Below are positions 28,530 to 38,277 of a DNA stretch of 41,653 bases, one piece after another; positions within the stretch are counted from its first letter, which is position 1, and every line of letters starts with the position of its first letter. This DNA is from Halieaceae bacterium (GTDB taxonomy: Bacteria > Pseudomonadota > Gammaproteobacteria > Pseudomonadales > Halieaceae), in the NCBI GenBank assembly GCA_018657645.1, contig JABHWT010000074.1:1-41653 (forward strand), given 5' to 3'. The position numbers were made by a program, and so were the translations under genes. The notes under the pieces were generated by a model. The model made no database searches and was not told the origin of the DNA. It saw nothing but the letters and a program-made list of their open reading frames with translations.

Positions 28530-29261
28530 ATGGAAATCATATTAAGGGTATTGAGCGTATTGGCTTTGGTTGTTATGGCAAATGCCACGTTTGCTGATTC
28601 ACTTGAGTTGGCAGATGGACAAATACTGGAGGGCGATTTTGTTGGTAGCAGTAACGGCATCATAATGTTCAATACAGGTGACTCCGTAGAGGCCTATATG
28701 GAGCATCAGGTTGTTGGCATTTTTTTGAGCGAAGGTGTCGCAACTGCACAAACGCTTTCACAAACGCCGGCTTCCAATGTACGCACGATACCGGCTGGCA
28801 CCAAACTCGTGATTCGAATGGCTGAATCTATTGATGCGAGAAGACATGGAGCGGGTTACAAGTTTCGGGGCCAACTGGAGGGAGCACTGGTCTCTGGTGG
28901 CGTTACAGTGGTACCTCGCGGCGCTATTCTCTACGGCACTGTTACGTCGGCAAAGAAAGGAGGCCGTGCATTTGGTAAGTCAGAACTCACAATGGAATTT
29001 ACCGACGTTATGGTCAATGATCAGCTCTATCCGATCGCCACTGAGGGCCTTGCGGCAAGAAGCGGAAATGAAGGTGGCAGAACTGTGGGGCGTACGGCAA
29101 GAGCTGCAGCTATTGGTGGATTGTATGGCGGTAGCTCCAGCGCACGTAAAGGCGCCAAAGTAGGTCTTGGAGCCTCGCTGTTAACCAGTGGGTCTAACCT
29201 CAATGTGCCTGCTGGTACACTTCTGGATACAAGACTAAGAATGGCCTTGGCGATCAACTAG
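28530..29261 (+). CDS. Exported hypothetical protein
   Basis: 243 aa; signal peptide MEIILRVLSVLALVVMANATFA; Gly-rich middle; VPAGTLLDTRLRMAL ending. Confidence 0.6.
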   Translation: MEIILRVLSVLALVVMANATFADSLELADGQILEGDFVGSSNGIIMFNTGDSVEAYMEHQVVGIFLSEGVATAQTLSQTPASNVRTIPAGTKLVIRMAESIDARRHGAGYKFRGQLEGALVSGGVTVVPRGAILYGTVTSAKKGGRAFGKSELTMEFTDVMVNDQLYPIATEGLAARSGNEGGRTVGRTARAAAIGGLYGGSSSARKGAKVGLGASLLTSGSNLNVPAGTLLDTRLRMALAIN

Positions 29262-29266
29262 ATTTT

Positions 29267-29291
29267 GGGGCGGGGACTGCCCCCCTTTTTT
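29267..29291 (+). terminator. Rho-independent terminator
   Basis: GGGGC (29267-29271) N7 GCCCC (29279-29283) cc T6, immediately downstream of the 28530-29261 CDS. Confidence 0.7.
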
Positions 29292-29364
29292 AGGTAGAAT
29301 TGTCAACCCCGTTGAAGAGCGTATCATGGGGTGAAATCAATAAACTAAAAAGCTCTGCGGATAT

Positions 29365-31494
29365 ATGGCCGGACGTGAAAAACTCTCTTTCTGTCGCATG
29401 TGTATGGGGCATTGCGGCGTTGTGGTTAGTGTCGACCAAAACAATCACTTACAGCATATTCGAGGTGACCACGAGGACCCGCAAACCATGGGCTATGCCT
29501 GTTTTAAGGGCATGAAAGCAAACGAGGCGCACAACAGCCCAGACCGTATTCTAAAACCACTGAAAAAACAGCCCGACGGAAGTTTCGTGGCCATTAAGCT
29601 GGAGCAGGCGCTGGACGAAATAGCGCAGCGAATAAGCCGCATTTTACAGGACAAGGGCCCCGAGGCCATTGCCGGATACAAGGGAGGTGGAGCCTTCTTC
29701 ACCGCGTCATCTGTTACCTTGCTAAACAGCCTCCTGGCGGCTATGGGATCAGCCAAAATGTTCTCCTCGGTAACTATCGACCAATCATCCAAGGCAGTGG
29801 CCATGGGCAGAATCGGGACCTGGCCCGCAGGCCGTGACGCCTTCCACCGAGGTGAGGTGTTGATGTTATTTGGCGCCAACCCGCTTCTGACCCTTTCCAC
29901 TAATGGCTTTGATAATCGCAACCCGATGAAACGCCTGAAGGGCGCCCGGGAACGTGGCATGAAGCTGATTGTCATAGATCCGCGAGAAACTGAAACTGCC
30001 AGGTTTGCCGATGTTTTCATTCAGCCCTTGCCCGGTGAAGACCACGCCATACTGGCGGCAATGTTGAATTTAATCTTAACTGAGGGCTGGCAGGATAGCG
30101 AGTTCTGCCAGCGCTATGCCGGGCAGTTGGATGAGCTACGCGCAGCTGTGGCCCCTTTTACTCTCGAATACGCCAGCCAGCGTGCAGAAGTACCGGCGGT
30201 AAAGATTAGAGAAGCGACTGAATTGTTTGCCAGGGATAGCGCGCGCGGAAGTGCTAGTAGCGCGACAGGACCCGATATGTCGAGATTTCCGAACCTGGCG
30301 GAGCACTTGATTGAAGCGCTCAATGTTGTCTGTGGCAGATTTATCCGCGAGGGTGAGGAAGTTCCGAACCCCGGCGTGCTGCTACCACGTTACCCGCGCA
30401 ATGCCGAGGTCTTACCAGCCCAGCGCTGGTGGGAGGAGGGCTACAAAAGCCGGGTCGGTAACTACGGTGTTATCGATGGTGAGCTGCCCACCGGGATCAT
30501 GGCCGAGGAAATTCTGCAAGGTGGCGAAGGTCAGGTAAAGTGCTTGCTGGTGCACGGTGGCAATCCTGCTTCCGCTGTTCCCGATCAACATAAAATAGTC
30601 AAAGCGCTCAAGTCGCTCGATTTACTGGTCACCATAGAACCCTTTATGACCATGACAGCGCAACTGTCAGATTACATTCTGCCACCTACCCTGCAATACG
30701 AACGCGCCGACCTGCCGCTCTATATCTACGAACATCTGGTAACGCCAGATCCTTATACACGCTATACACCTGCCGTGGCCTCTGTGCCTGCTGGAGCTGA
30801 GGTTTGTGATGACGCGCACTACCTGCTTGGTCTTGGTCGACGTTTGAACTTGTCAATGCGTGTATTTGACCAGCCGCTTAACTTGCAGTCGCAGCCCACC
30901 ACCGATCAACTGCTGGAAATAGCCACACGCCATGCACCGTGTTCATTTTCAGACATTAAAAAGGCCGACAGAGGGTTACTGTTTGATCGGGATCCACAAT
31001 TCGTAGGACCTCGACCCACCGGCAGCACACACCTTTTCAGCCTGATGCCGGAAGATGTAGCGGAGGAATTGCAACAGATATTGTCGCTAGTTCCGGCAAC
31101 ACAGTTTAAGTATCGGATGGCCTCGAGACGCATGCGGGATACCTTAAACTCTGCCTGCAAGGACCTCCCTTCAATTAAAGCTCGTACCCCCCGTAATCCG
31201 GCCTTCATGAACCCACAGGATATGCAGCGGGAATCGCTGATGGAAGGGGACCCGGTAGTAATCAGTTCTGAGAGGGGCGAAATCACGCTGCGAGTTGCCG
31301 TTGATCCGACGCTAAGGTGTGGTGTTGTATCGATTGCTCACGGCTTTGGCAGTCTTGCCGGGCAGGATGGTGACAGTGCCTCAACCAATTTGTTGATAAG
31401 CACAGACCGGCATTGCGCGACGATAAACGCCATGCCGCGAATGAGTGGTATACCGATTAATATTAAGGGACTGGCTGCAGATAAATCCCTATAG
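29365..31494 (+). CDS. Molybdopterin-dependent oxidoreductase (DMSO reductase superfamily catalytic subunit)
   Basis: 709 aa; CRMCMGHCGVVVSVD...GYACFKG [4Fe-4S] motif, LIVIDPRETETARFADVFIQPLPGEDHAILAAM, C-terminal MNPQDMQRESLMEGDPVVISSERGEI. Confidence 0.92.
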   Translation: MAGREKLSFCRMCMGHCGVVVSVDQNNHLQHIRGDHEDPQTMGYACFKGMKANEAHNSPDRILKPLKKQPDGSFVAIKLEQALDEIAQRISRILQDKGPEAIAGYKGGGAFFTASSVTLLNSLLAAMGSAKMFSSVTIDQSSKAVAMGRIGTWPAGRDAFHRGEVLMLFGANPLLTLSTNGFDNRNPMKRLKGARERGMKLIVIDPRETETARFADVFIQPLPGEDHAILAAMLNLILTEGWQDSEFCQRYAGQLDELRAAVAPFTLEYASQRAEVPAVKIREATELFARDSARGSASSATGPDMSRFPNLAEHLIEALNVVCGRFIREGEEVPNPGVLLPRYPRNAEVLPAQRWWEEGYKSRVGNYGVIDGELPTGIMAEEILQGGEGQVKCLLVHGGNPASAVPDQHKIVKALKSLDLLVTIEPFMTMTAQLSDYILPPTLQYERADLPLYIYEHLVTPDPYTRYTPAVASVPAGAEVCDDAHYLLGLGRRLNLSMRVFDQPLNLQSQPTTDQLLEIATRHAPCSFSDIKKADRGLLFDRDPQFVGPRPTGSTHLFSLMPEDVAEELQQILSLVPATQFKYRMASRRMRDTLNSACKDLPSIKARTPRNPAFMNPQDMQRESLMEGDPVVISSERGEITLRVAVDPTLRCGVVSIAHGFGSLAGQDGDSASTNLLISTDRHCATINAMPRMSGIPINIKGLAADKSL

Positions 31495-31585
31495 TGGGCA
31501 ACAAGTGGAGAGGTAAACTGGCCCCGAATAACAATAATGGAGCGCAAATCATAGACCATGCCATAGCGCTGAATCCATTGGACAA

Positions 31586-32581
31586 TTAGTTTTGTGGAGC
31601 CCCAGTTTCCTTGACGTGGTTCTCAATACTGTATTTGAGGAAGAAATCAGCCTCGCCATAGTCGGGATAGAGTGCCATCATTTGCGCCATAGCCTCCCGC
31701 CTTGATGTCGCAGATTTCGCAATACGGGTGTAGTTGTCGATATAGCGCACCATCTCATCGAACATTCTCATGTCGGTGACATCACCGTGACCTGGATAGA
31801 CTGCGGGATTACGGCTAATATATTCGTTTTTGATGCGCAGCAGCTCCTCGCGCCAATTGGCTATATCCTCCCAGCTGATATCATCCCCCTGCCAGTGGTG
31901 TACTTTGTTGTAACCAAAGTCGGAGAGAAAGAGGGCATTCAGTTCAGGGCTGTAGACAGTAGTCATATGAGGGGCTTCCGCCTCTTTGTAATCGGTGGTC
32001 AGTTCCAGCGTACCGCCACCATCGAGGGTTAGCCTGTTTTCAGGTAATATCCCAATATAGTTTTCATAATCGAAACCGTCTGGATTACTCTCACTTTTAA
32101 CTCTCAGCGGCGGTTCCAGGGGGGGTTCGGCGGCGGTGGCGCCAAAGCCGTCCATATAGATGGCGTAGGCCTTGATATCTTGTCTGATATCCTCATTCGC
32201 CACCACAATTTTGGCGTTGGGAAACGTTTTGCGAAACAGCGGCATGCCGGTAAAGTGGTCGGTATGGCCATGGGTGATAAGAATATGGGTGACCGGCAGC
32301 TGCCTGGCATGGATAGCTTCAACCAGTTTTTCCGCTTCATAGGTCTTGCGCTGCACATCCATGACAACAATGGACTTGCCGTTGGAGAAGATAAAGGAGT
32401 TAACGGTGGCGAAGCCGCCCATGAACATCTCCACTTCCAGTTTGTTGTGGGTGCTGGTCTGCGACTCCGGAGACTGTTTATCTGCCGCGCCCTCTTGCCA
32501 TAGAGAGCACGATCCAAGCAAGGAGCACAAGGCAAACAAAAACAGAACCTGATGATAGCGATTGACCAAGAACATTATCAT
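31586..32581 (-). CDS. MBL-fold metallo-hydrolase lipoprotein
   Basis: 331 aa; lipobox LLGSC; THGHTDHFTG metal motif; VYPGHGDVTD. Confidence 0.9.
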   Translation of the reverse strand: MIMFLVNRYHQVLFLFALCSLLGSCSLWQEGAADKQSPESQTSTHNKLEVEMFMGGFATVNSFIFSNGKSIVVMDVQRKTYEAEKLVEAIHARQLPVTHILITHGHTDHFTGMPLFRKTFPNAKIVVANEDIRQDIKAYAIYMDGFGATAAEPPLEPPLRVKSESNPDGFDYENYIGILPENRLTLDGGGTLELTTDYKEAEAPHMTTVYSPELNALFLSDFGYNKVHHWQGDDISWEDIANWREELLRIKNEYISRNPAVYPGHGDVTDMRMFDEMVRYIDNYTRIAKSATSRREAMAQMMALYPDYGEADFFLKYSIENHVKETGAPQN

Positions 32582-34302
32582 CGTACGTACACTCGCTGAC
32601 CGTTGATAATGGTTTGAGTCACGTGAACACGGTGCAGCTTGTTAACTGGTATTTCAAAGGGGTTCTTATCGACGACCACCAGGTCTGCCAGCATCCCCAC
32701 TTCGATACTGCCAAGCTGATGTGATCTTCCCGAATGTCGCGCGGAATTAACTGTGAAGAGCTCCAGGGCCTCGATGAGCCCTATCGCCTGCTTCTTGCCG
32801 AAACTGTCATCGCTGCCGCCGGGCCGCTCTCTGGTGACCAGCGATTCAATCGCTACCCAGGGATTCGCCGAGGGTACCACCGACCAGTCGGATCCGGGCA
32901 CCACCAGTGCACCGGAATCGACCAATTCTCTGACCGGCCATACGCGCTCAATCCGTTTGTCGCCAATGGCGTTGCTGATGCTCTCGTTGATCGGACTCGG
33001 GCTCCACAGATAGGGTGAGACCTCGAAGGTGGCGCCAATTTGCGCCCCGTAGGCCATATCATCTTTGGCGACAAACGTGCAGTGTCCTACATCGTGCATC
33101 ACACCGGTGTAACCGTTTGCTTTCCTGGCTGCACCGATAGCTCTCAGCCCGGTCCGCACTGCGGCGTCGCCAGCGGCGTGAAACTTGACAGTGAGCCCCA
33201 TTCGGTCAAATCGGGTAACCGCCTGGTTCACCATCTCCTTCTCCAATAGCAACAGCCCCTTTTTACTGGCCTCATCCTGCCGCCCCTCGACTTGACCGGA
33301 GTAGGGCTCCAGCATCGCGGCGGTGTGCGAGTCGGTGGGCACACCGTCCAGATGGATTTTAATACAGTCGGTGCGCACGCGATCTCGCGCGAATTGGTTG
33401 CGCATAGAGATAGCCAACTCAATTTCCTCGCTCTGAGGCATCCAGGTAGTGCAGATTCTCGCCCGCTGTTTCAGCTTATCCTCGTCCGCCAGACGGGCAT
33501 AGGCTTCAAGCTCTGCATAGGGGCCCGCGACAAATCCACCGGACGCTTCGGTTAGGGAGGTAATACCGTATCCCAGCATCTGATCCAGTGCCCACAGCAT
33601 TGCTTTATCAATGGTTTCGGCATCTGGCTTGGGGATTATTTTCTCGACGAGGTCGATCGCCTCTTCCCGCAAAATACCTGTTGGTTGTCCATTGGGGTCC
33701 CGCTCGACAATACCGCCCTCTAACTCAATGGGCGCTGTTCCGATACCGGCGAGCTGCAGTGCTTTGCTGTTCACCCATGCGGAGTGCCCACTCGTGTCAC
33801 GCAGCATAATAGGTATATCCGGGACAATCTTATCGAGCATCCTCCTGTGGGGGACGACGCCCAGGGCTGGCACATCCCATTGTCGGCCGGTTATCCATTG
33901 TCCCTGGGTTTTGTTTTTGGCGCATTTCTCAATGCTATTCAGGGCGCTTTGCAAATCGGCACCCTCCTGTACCACGCAGCGAAAATGGCTGATACCGGCA
34001 AATAGTGGGTGAACGTGTAAGTCGTGAAAACCGGGTAGCATGGTCTGGCCAGCGAGATCGATAACTGCCGTCTCCTTAGTGGCCAGTTTCAGCACTTCAC
34101 GATCGGGACCAACGGCCACGATGACGCCGCTTTCAACTGCAATGGCCTGGGCCCAGCTTCGCTTCGAATCCATTGTAAAGATATGGCCGTTTTTGTAGAT
34201 GCTGTCCAGCGCGCGGGCTGATGTCATCGCCATAGCGGCAGCGACAAACACAATACAACTACCTAGTTTGAAAAAAAGGCTCTTCCGGCAATTTGAAACC
34301 AT
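32578..34302 (-). CDS. Exported amidohydrolase (amidohydrolase_3 / YtcJ-like), paralogue of 139-1917
   Basis: Likely start MVSNCRKSLFFKLG at 34302 (ORF open to 34401); MLPGFHDLHVHP, VKFHAAGDAAVRTG, GSDWSVVPSANPWVAIESLVTRERPGG; 3' end overlaps start of MBL gene by 4 nt. Confidence 0.9.
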   Translation of the reverse strand: MVSNCRKSLFFKLGSCIVFVAAAMAMTSARALDSIYKNGHIFTMDSKRSWAQAIAVESGVIVAVGPDREVLKLATKETAVIDLAGQTMLPGFHDLHVHPLFAGISHFRCVVQEGADLQSALNSIEKCAKNKTQGQWITGRQWDVPALGVVPHRRMLDKIVPDIPIMLRDTSGHSAWVNSKALQLAGIGTAPIELEGGIVERDPNGQPTGILREEAIDLVEKIIPKPDAETIDKAMLWALDQMLGYGITSLTEASGGFVAGPYAELEAYARLADEDKLKQRARICTTWMPQSEEIELAISMRNQFARDRVRTDCIKIHLDGVPTDSHTAAMLEPYSGQVEGRQDEASKKGLLLLEKEMVNQAVTRFDRMGLTVKFHAAGDAAVRTGLRAIGAARKANGYTGVMHDVGHCTFVAKDDMAYGAQIGATFEVSPYLWSPSPINESISNAIGDKRIERVWPVRELVDSGALVVPGSDWSVVPSANPWVAIESLVTRERPGGSDDSFGKKQAIGLIEALELFTVNSARHSGRSHQLGSIEVGMLADLVVVDKNPFEIPVNKLHRVHVTQTIINGQRVYVR

Positions 34303-34618
34303 GTTTTTTCTCGCTTTAGCGGCCGCCTGGCCGGCCATATTATCATCGTTGCAGCTAGGACACCTCTGAATAATAGCTTCGCAGCGCAGATTTGCAGGCA
34401 AATGCCACGCCTTCCATTGAAAAATAGGAGCAAATAAAACAGTCGTAATTTGGTTGCGGGCATGTAAAATGCGGAGGAACCGGAGGTAAATGCAGCACTC
34501 AAGAAGTATCGAATTTCCTGGCTGGACGATGCGCGTTCACAGGAGCGCTGCCAGATAGCAAGCCAACAGCTCAAGATAGCTTAATCAGTGAATATCCCGA
34601 TGAGGGAAGGAAAATAAT

Positions 34619-37042
34619 ATGGTCAAGCAATTCAGCAAAACCGCAATCGCAACCGCAGTCATCGCGGCAAGTTTTATTTCTGCGCAGGCTCTGGCCCAGC
34701 GGCAGCTCGAGGAAGTGATCGTTACCGCGCAGAAAATGAAACAAAACGTCAATGACGTCTCGTTAACCATTAGCGCCTATACCCAAGAGCGAATGGACGC
34801 ACTCGGGGTGAAGACCATAGAAGACATGGGCATGACAACGCCTGGGCTCGTAGTGTATGACGGCGGACTGGGGGGCACTAGTGCATGGACGCTTCGAGGG
34901 GTCGGTTTCCAGGACTACTCTACAGCGGCGTCTTCCACGGTTGGCTTTTATATTGACGAGGTGGCGATCCCGTTCCCGGTCATGATGACCGGGCAGATAT
35001 ATGATATCAGTCGTGTCGAAGTGCTAAAAGGCCCTCAGGGCGACCTCTACGGACGTAACACCACAGCGGGACAGATGTCGGTCTACAGCAATCGACCCAC
35101 CGAAGAATTTCAGGCGGGAATAACGGCGGGGATCGGTAATTATGCGACCTGGGAACTGGAGGGTTACGTCAGCGGTGCAATGGGCGACACGACCCGGGGA
35201 AGATTGGCATTCAGAACCACACAACGCGGAGATGGTTGGCAGGAGAGCGCCACCCGGCCGGGCGATGAGCTCGGCGAAAAAGACCTGTACTCTGTTCGCG
35301 CCATGTTCGATTGGGATGTCACAGAAGATTTTACGGCGCAGTTTACTGTGAGTTACAACGACGATCAGTCGGACGGGCTGGCACATATGGCAGTGGCAGG
35401 GTCGCTATTGGGCCTGGACGAGGACTTTCGACCTGGGCAGCAGTTTAGTCCGTTTACCCAGGAGTTTGCGGACACCGTAAATGGTGGCTCACCGCCCAAT
35501 TTTCCCGATGATTTTAAAAACCTGGCGGAGACCGCGCACTTCGGCGATGGTAAAGATCACACCGAAGCGGATTGGACCAATGGGCCCAATGGCGTGTTCC
35601 GGCCGCAGCGCGATAACCAGCTGATGACGACCATTATGAAGCTACAGTGGCAGGTAGGCGATGTAGAGATTACCTCGGTCACGGGCTACCAGGACTTTGA
35701 ACGAGCCGAAGCGGGCGATTCTGATGGCTGGGCAGGTGTGGATGGCAGCGTCCTGAGCTATTCAGACATTACCGTGTTTTCCCAGGAAATTCGGGCGGCT
35801 GGTAGCTGGGGTGACAATATCACCTGGATTATTGGCGCCTTCTACGCTGAAGATGACATGGAAGAAGATTACAATTATTACTTTGGCGATGGTTTCTACA
35901 ACATAAAGCAATTGGATACACACTATTGGGTAGAGGGAGAGTCGTACTCCATATTCGGGCACGCCGAGTGGGACATCAATGATCAATGGGGCTTGAATAT
36001 GGGAGCCCGATACACCTGGTCTGACAGCGACTTTGATGGTTGTACCAATGATGTGACACCTGCCGATGTGCCCGGTGTAGCTGGCTTGTACAATCTGCAT
36101 GAGTTTCTTGCACACCCCGCTGTAGGTCTACTTCCACTTACGCCCAATACTTGTGGCGTGGTCGATTTGGCAGCGGCAGGAGCCGGTGACTGGGCGAATT
36201 TTTACCCCGACTCGATTCGCGCCAGTTTGTCGGAAGACGATGACATGTGGAAGATCGGGGTTGATTATCGCCCATCGGACAACGTTCTGACCTACTTCAA
36301 TATTTCAAAGGGAATCAAGACCGGTGGCTTCAACGGCGCCAACCTAAATACAGCGCAACAGGTTGGGCCGTATACGATGGAAACCCTGGAAGCCTACGAG
36401 ATAGGCTTCAAAGCAACTCTAATGGACGATACCATGCAGCTCAATGGTGCAGCCTTTTACTATGATTACGAAGATAAGCAGGAACCGGGCGGCGCGGTGA
36501 CACCTGTTGGGGTCATTTCCGGACTTACCAACGTACCTGAATCTGAAATTATTGGTGCCGAGTTGTCACTGCAATGGTATGCGACCGATCGCCTCAGGAT
36601 CGAAGCGTCGACCTCCTATCTGGATACCGAAGTTAAAAAATACGACGCGGTGCAGGATGGCAGTTCGCTAGGCAATATCATTACTGCGGACGTCTCTGGC
36701 TTTGAACTGCACAGTGCGCCGGAATGGTCCCATAATGTCACTGCTGCCTATGATATTCCAGTGGGCGAGTATACGTTGACACCGGCTGCAGATTACATCT
36801 ACGTCGACTCCAGAGGTGGAGAGCCTGGACAGGAGTGGCAGCGGGCACCGAGCTATAGCCTGGTCAATCTGAGGGCGACCTTAGTTCCCAACAACAACGA
36901 TGACTGGTCACTGACTGCTTGGGGCCGCAATATTGGCGATGAAGAAGTCATTATTGGAAACCGCGTAGGCGGTAATGCAACCTATATGCGAACATTTGGA
37001 ATGGCTCGTACCTATGGCTTAACGTTGGATTACAGGTTCTAG
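34619..37042 (+). CDS. TonB-dependent receptor
   Basis: 807 aa; signal peptide; plug domain LEEVIVTAQKMKQNVNDVSLTISAYTQERMDALGV, VEVLKGPQGDLYGRNTTAGQMSVYS; C-terminal RTYGLTLDYRF ends in Phe. Confidence 0.95.
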   Translation: MVKQFSKTAIATAVIAASFISAQALAQRQLEEVIVTAQKMKQNVNDVSLTISAYTQERMDALGVKTIEDMGMTTPGLVVYDGGLGGTSAWTLRGVGFQDYSTAASSTVGFYIDEVAIPFPVMMTGQIYDISRVEVLKGPQGDLYGRNTTAGQMSVYSNRPTEEFQAGITAGIGNYATWELEGYVSGAMGDTTRGRLAFRTTQRGDGWQESATRPGDELGEKDLYSVRAMFDWDVTEDFTAQFTVSYNDDQSDGLAHMAVAGSLLGLDEDFRPGQQFSPFTQEFADTVNGGSPPNFPDDFKNLAETAHFGDGKDHTEADWTNGPNGVFRPQRDNQLMTTIMKLQWQVGDVEITSVTGYQDFERAEAGDSDGWAGVDGSVLSYSDITVFSQEIRAAGSWGDNITWIIGAFYAEDDMEEDYNYYFGDGFYNIKQLDTHYWVEGESYSIFGHAEWDINDQWGLNMGARYTWSDSDFDGCTNDVTPADVPGVAGLYNLHEFLAHPAVGLLPLTPNTCGVVDLAAAGAGDWANFYPDSIRASLSEDDDMWKIGVDYRPSDNVLTYFNISKGIKTGGFNGANLNTAQQVGPYTMETLEAYEIGFKATLMDDTMQLNGAAFYYDYEDKQEPGGAVTPVGVISGLTNVPESEIIGAELSLQWYATDRLRIEASTSYLDTEVKKYDAVQDGSSLGNIITADVSGFELHSAPEWSHNVTAAYDIPVGEYTLTPAADYIYVDSRGGEPGQEWQRAPSYSLVNLRATLVPNNNDDWSLTAWGRNIGDEEVIIGNRVGGNATYMRTFGMARTYGLTLDYRF

Positions 37043-37154
37043 TTTCCCGGTAGCGGTGTCGAAGTCGAACCACAGCGACTTCGGCATGCTGCTATTGAAC
37101 AACCGCTGTAGGTCAACACCCAGTAGCAAGTCCTAGCGAACTTATCAGTTCTGG

Positions 37155-37343
37155 CTAAACTGTTATTGGTGCCAGGCTCTGGTTTTCAGTTTTCAATTCA
37201 ATAGTGAGATACCACGGTTTAGTAGTTGTTGGGTCCACTATTGTTATATCAACCACTTTCATTCCGTACTCCTCTCCGAATTCAGTAATAATTGGAGCGA
37301 GGGATATGATTTTCCCATCATCCATCAAGGCCTCCACCATCAT
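37155..37343 (-). CDS. Hypothetical small protein
   Basis: 62 aa; start overlaps the stop of 37340-37654 (ATGA), same strand. Confidence 0.4.
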   Translation of the reverse strand: MMVEALMDDGKIISLAPIITEFGEEYGMKVVDITIVDPTTTKPWYLTIELKTENQSLAPITV

Positions 37344-37654
37344 TGTTTTTGACGTCCTGTTTTTTCTAGTCTACTCACCCCGTGGACCATCAAAAAAATG
37401 GCATCGAACTCAAGCTTGTTCCGAGTAAGAAAATCTTCCGCATAGCCATGATAGTCAGGATAAAACTCGTCGCTGAGATCCACTTTGAATTCATCAACTT
37501 CTGGCAATCTGTGCTCGGGCCGAAAGCCCGGCGTGGGTAGAAAAAAAGAAAGAAGAGTATTAAAGTGCGGAAACTGTATGCCGTATAACAAGGCGCTGGT
37601 ATCACCGCTTTGCGGCTGGGGCTGTTTAATCGCTACGCGGTTCTCTAGCTCCAA
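37340..37654 (-). CDS. Hypothetical protein
   Basis: 104 aa; composition coding-like (LPEVDEFKVDLSDEFYPDYHGYAEDFLTRNKLEFDAIFLMVHG). Confidence 0.45.
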   Translation of the reverse strand: MELENRVAIKQPQPQSGDTSALLYGIQFPHFNTLLSFFLPTPGFRPEHRLPEVDEFKVDLSDEFYPDYHGYAEDFLTRNKLEFDAIFLMVHGVSRLEKTGRQKQ

Positions 37655-37683
37655 AACCTGATGTTACGCAATGTGTAAATAGT

Positions 37684-38094
37684 ATGAAGATTAGAAAATA
37701 TAGCGAACGTGACAATGCTCAAGTAGTTGGCCTTCTGAAAAAAACGTTTCCGAACGATCCAGGTCATAATGAGCCATCAACGGTAGTAGAGGCTAAGCTT
37801 GCAGTTGATGATTTAATATTTGTAGCTGTTGAGGATGAGATTATAGTCGGTGTAGTTATCGCGGGGTATGATGGTCATCGTGGTTGGCTATATTCAGTGG
37901 CAGTTGATAAAAGCAATCAAGCTAATGGCGTAGGCCGTAGATTGGTCCAATATGCAGTCGAAGCGTTAAAGAATATGGGCTGTATAAAAGTAAATCTTCA
38001 GATTCGTTCTACTAATTCAGATGTCGTGGCATTCTATAGAAAGCTCGGGTTTGTAACAGAAGAACGTGTGAGCATGGGAAAACTACTGATATAG
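37684..38094 (+). CDS. GNAT family N-acetyltransferase
   Basis: 136 aa; GVGRRLVQYAVEALKNMGCIKVNLQIRSTNSDVVAFYRKLGFV acetyl-CoA binding and terminal motifs. Confidence 0.92.
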   Translation: MKIRKYSERDNAQVVGLLKKTFPNDPGHNEPSTVVEAKLAVDDLIFVAVEDEIIVGVVIAGYDGHRGWLYSVAVDKSNQANGVGRRLVQYAVEALKNMGCIKVNLQIRSTNSDVVAFYRKLGFVTEERVSMGKLLI

Positions 38095-38277
38095 GTAATT
38101 GTGCATAGCAACAACTGGCTCAGAGGATTTGGGAGAGTTGCAACATGTCTTAACCGTGTTCAGTAAGGTGCCAGGCAGGAAAGAAAGAGGTCTTTTACTT
38201 ACTTGTTCACCTGCTCACCACTCTGGCTGAGCTGATTAGACCCAGTGGGGACCGAACTATAACTGCCAGGAACCTGC

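Noticed and set aside
32104-32535. 143-aa minus-strand ORF rich in Pro/Arg/Ser (overlapping MBL gene)
   Set aside because: Out-of-frame reading of the MBL-fold gene; low-complexity composition typical of a shifted frame.
37600-38180. Integron cassette with attC site around the GNAT gene
   Set aside because: GNAT plus small ORFs and strings such as 'caacaactggctcag' and 'gttacgca' suggested it, but I could not find a paired GTTRRRY/RYYYAAC core with complementary arms.
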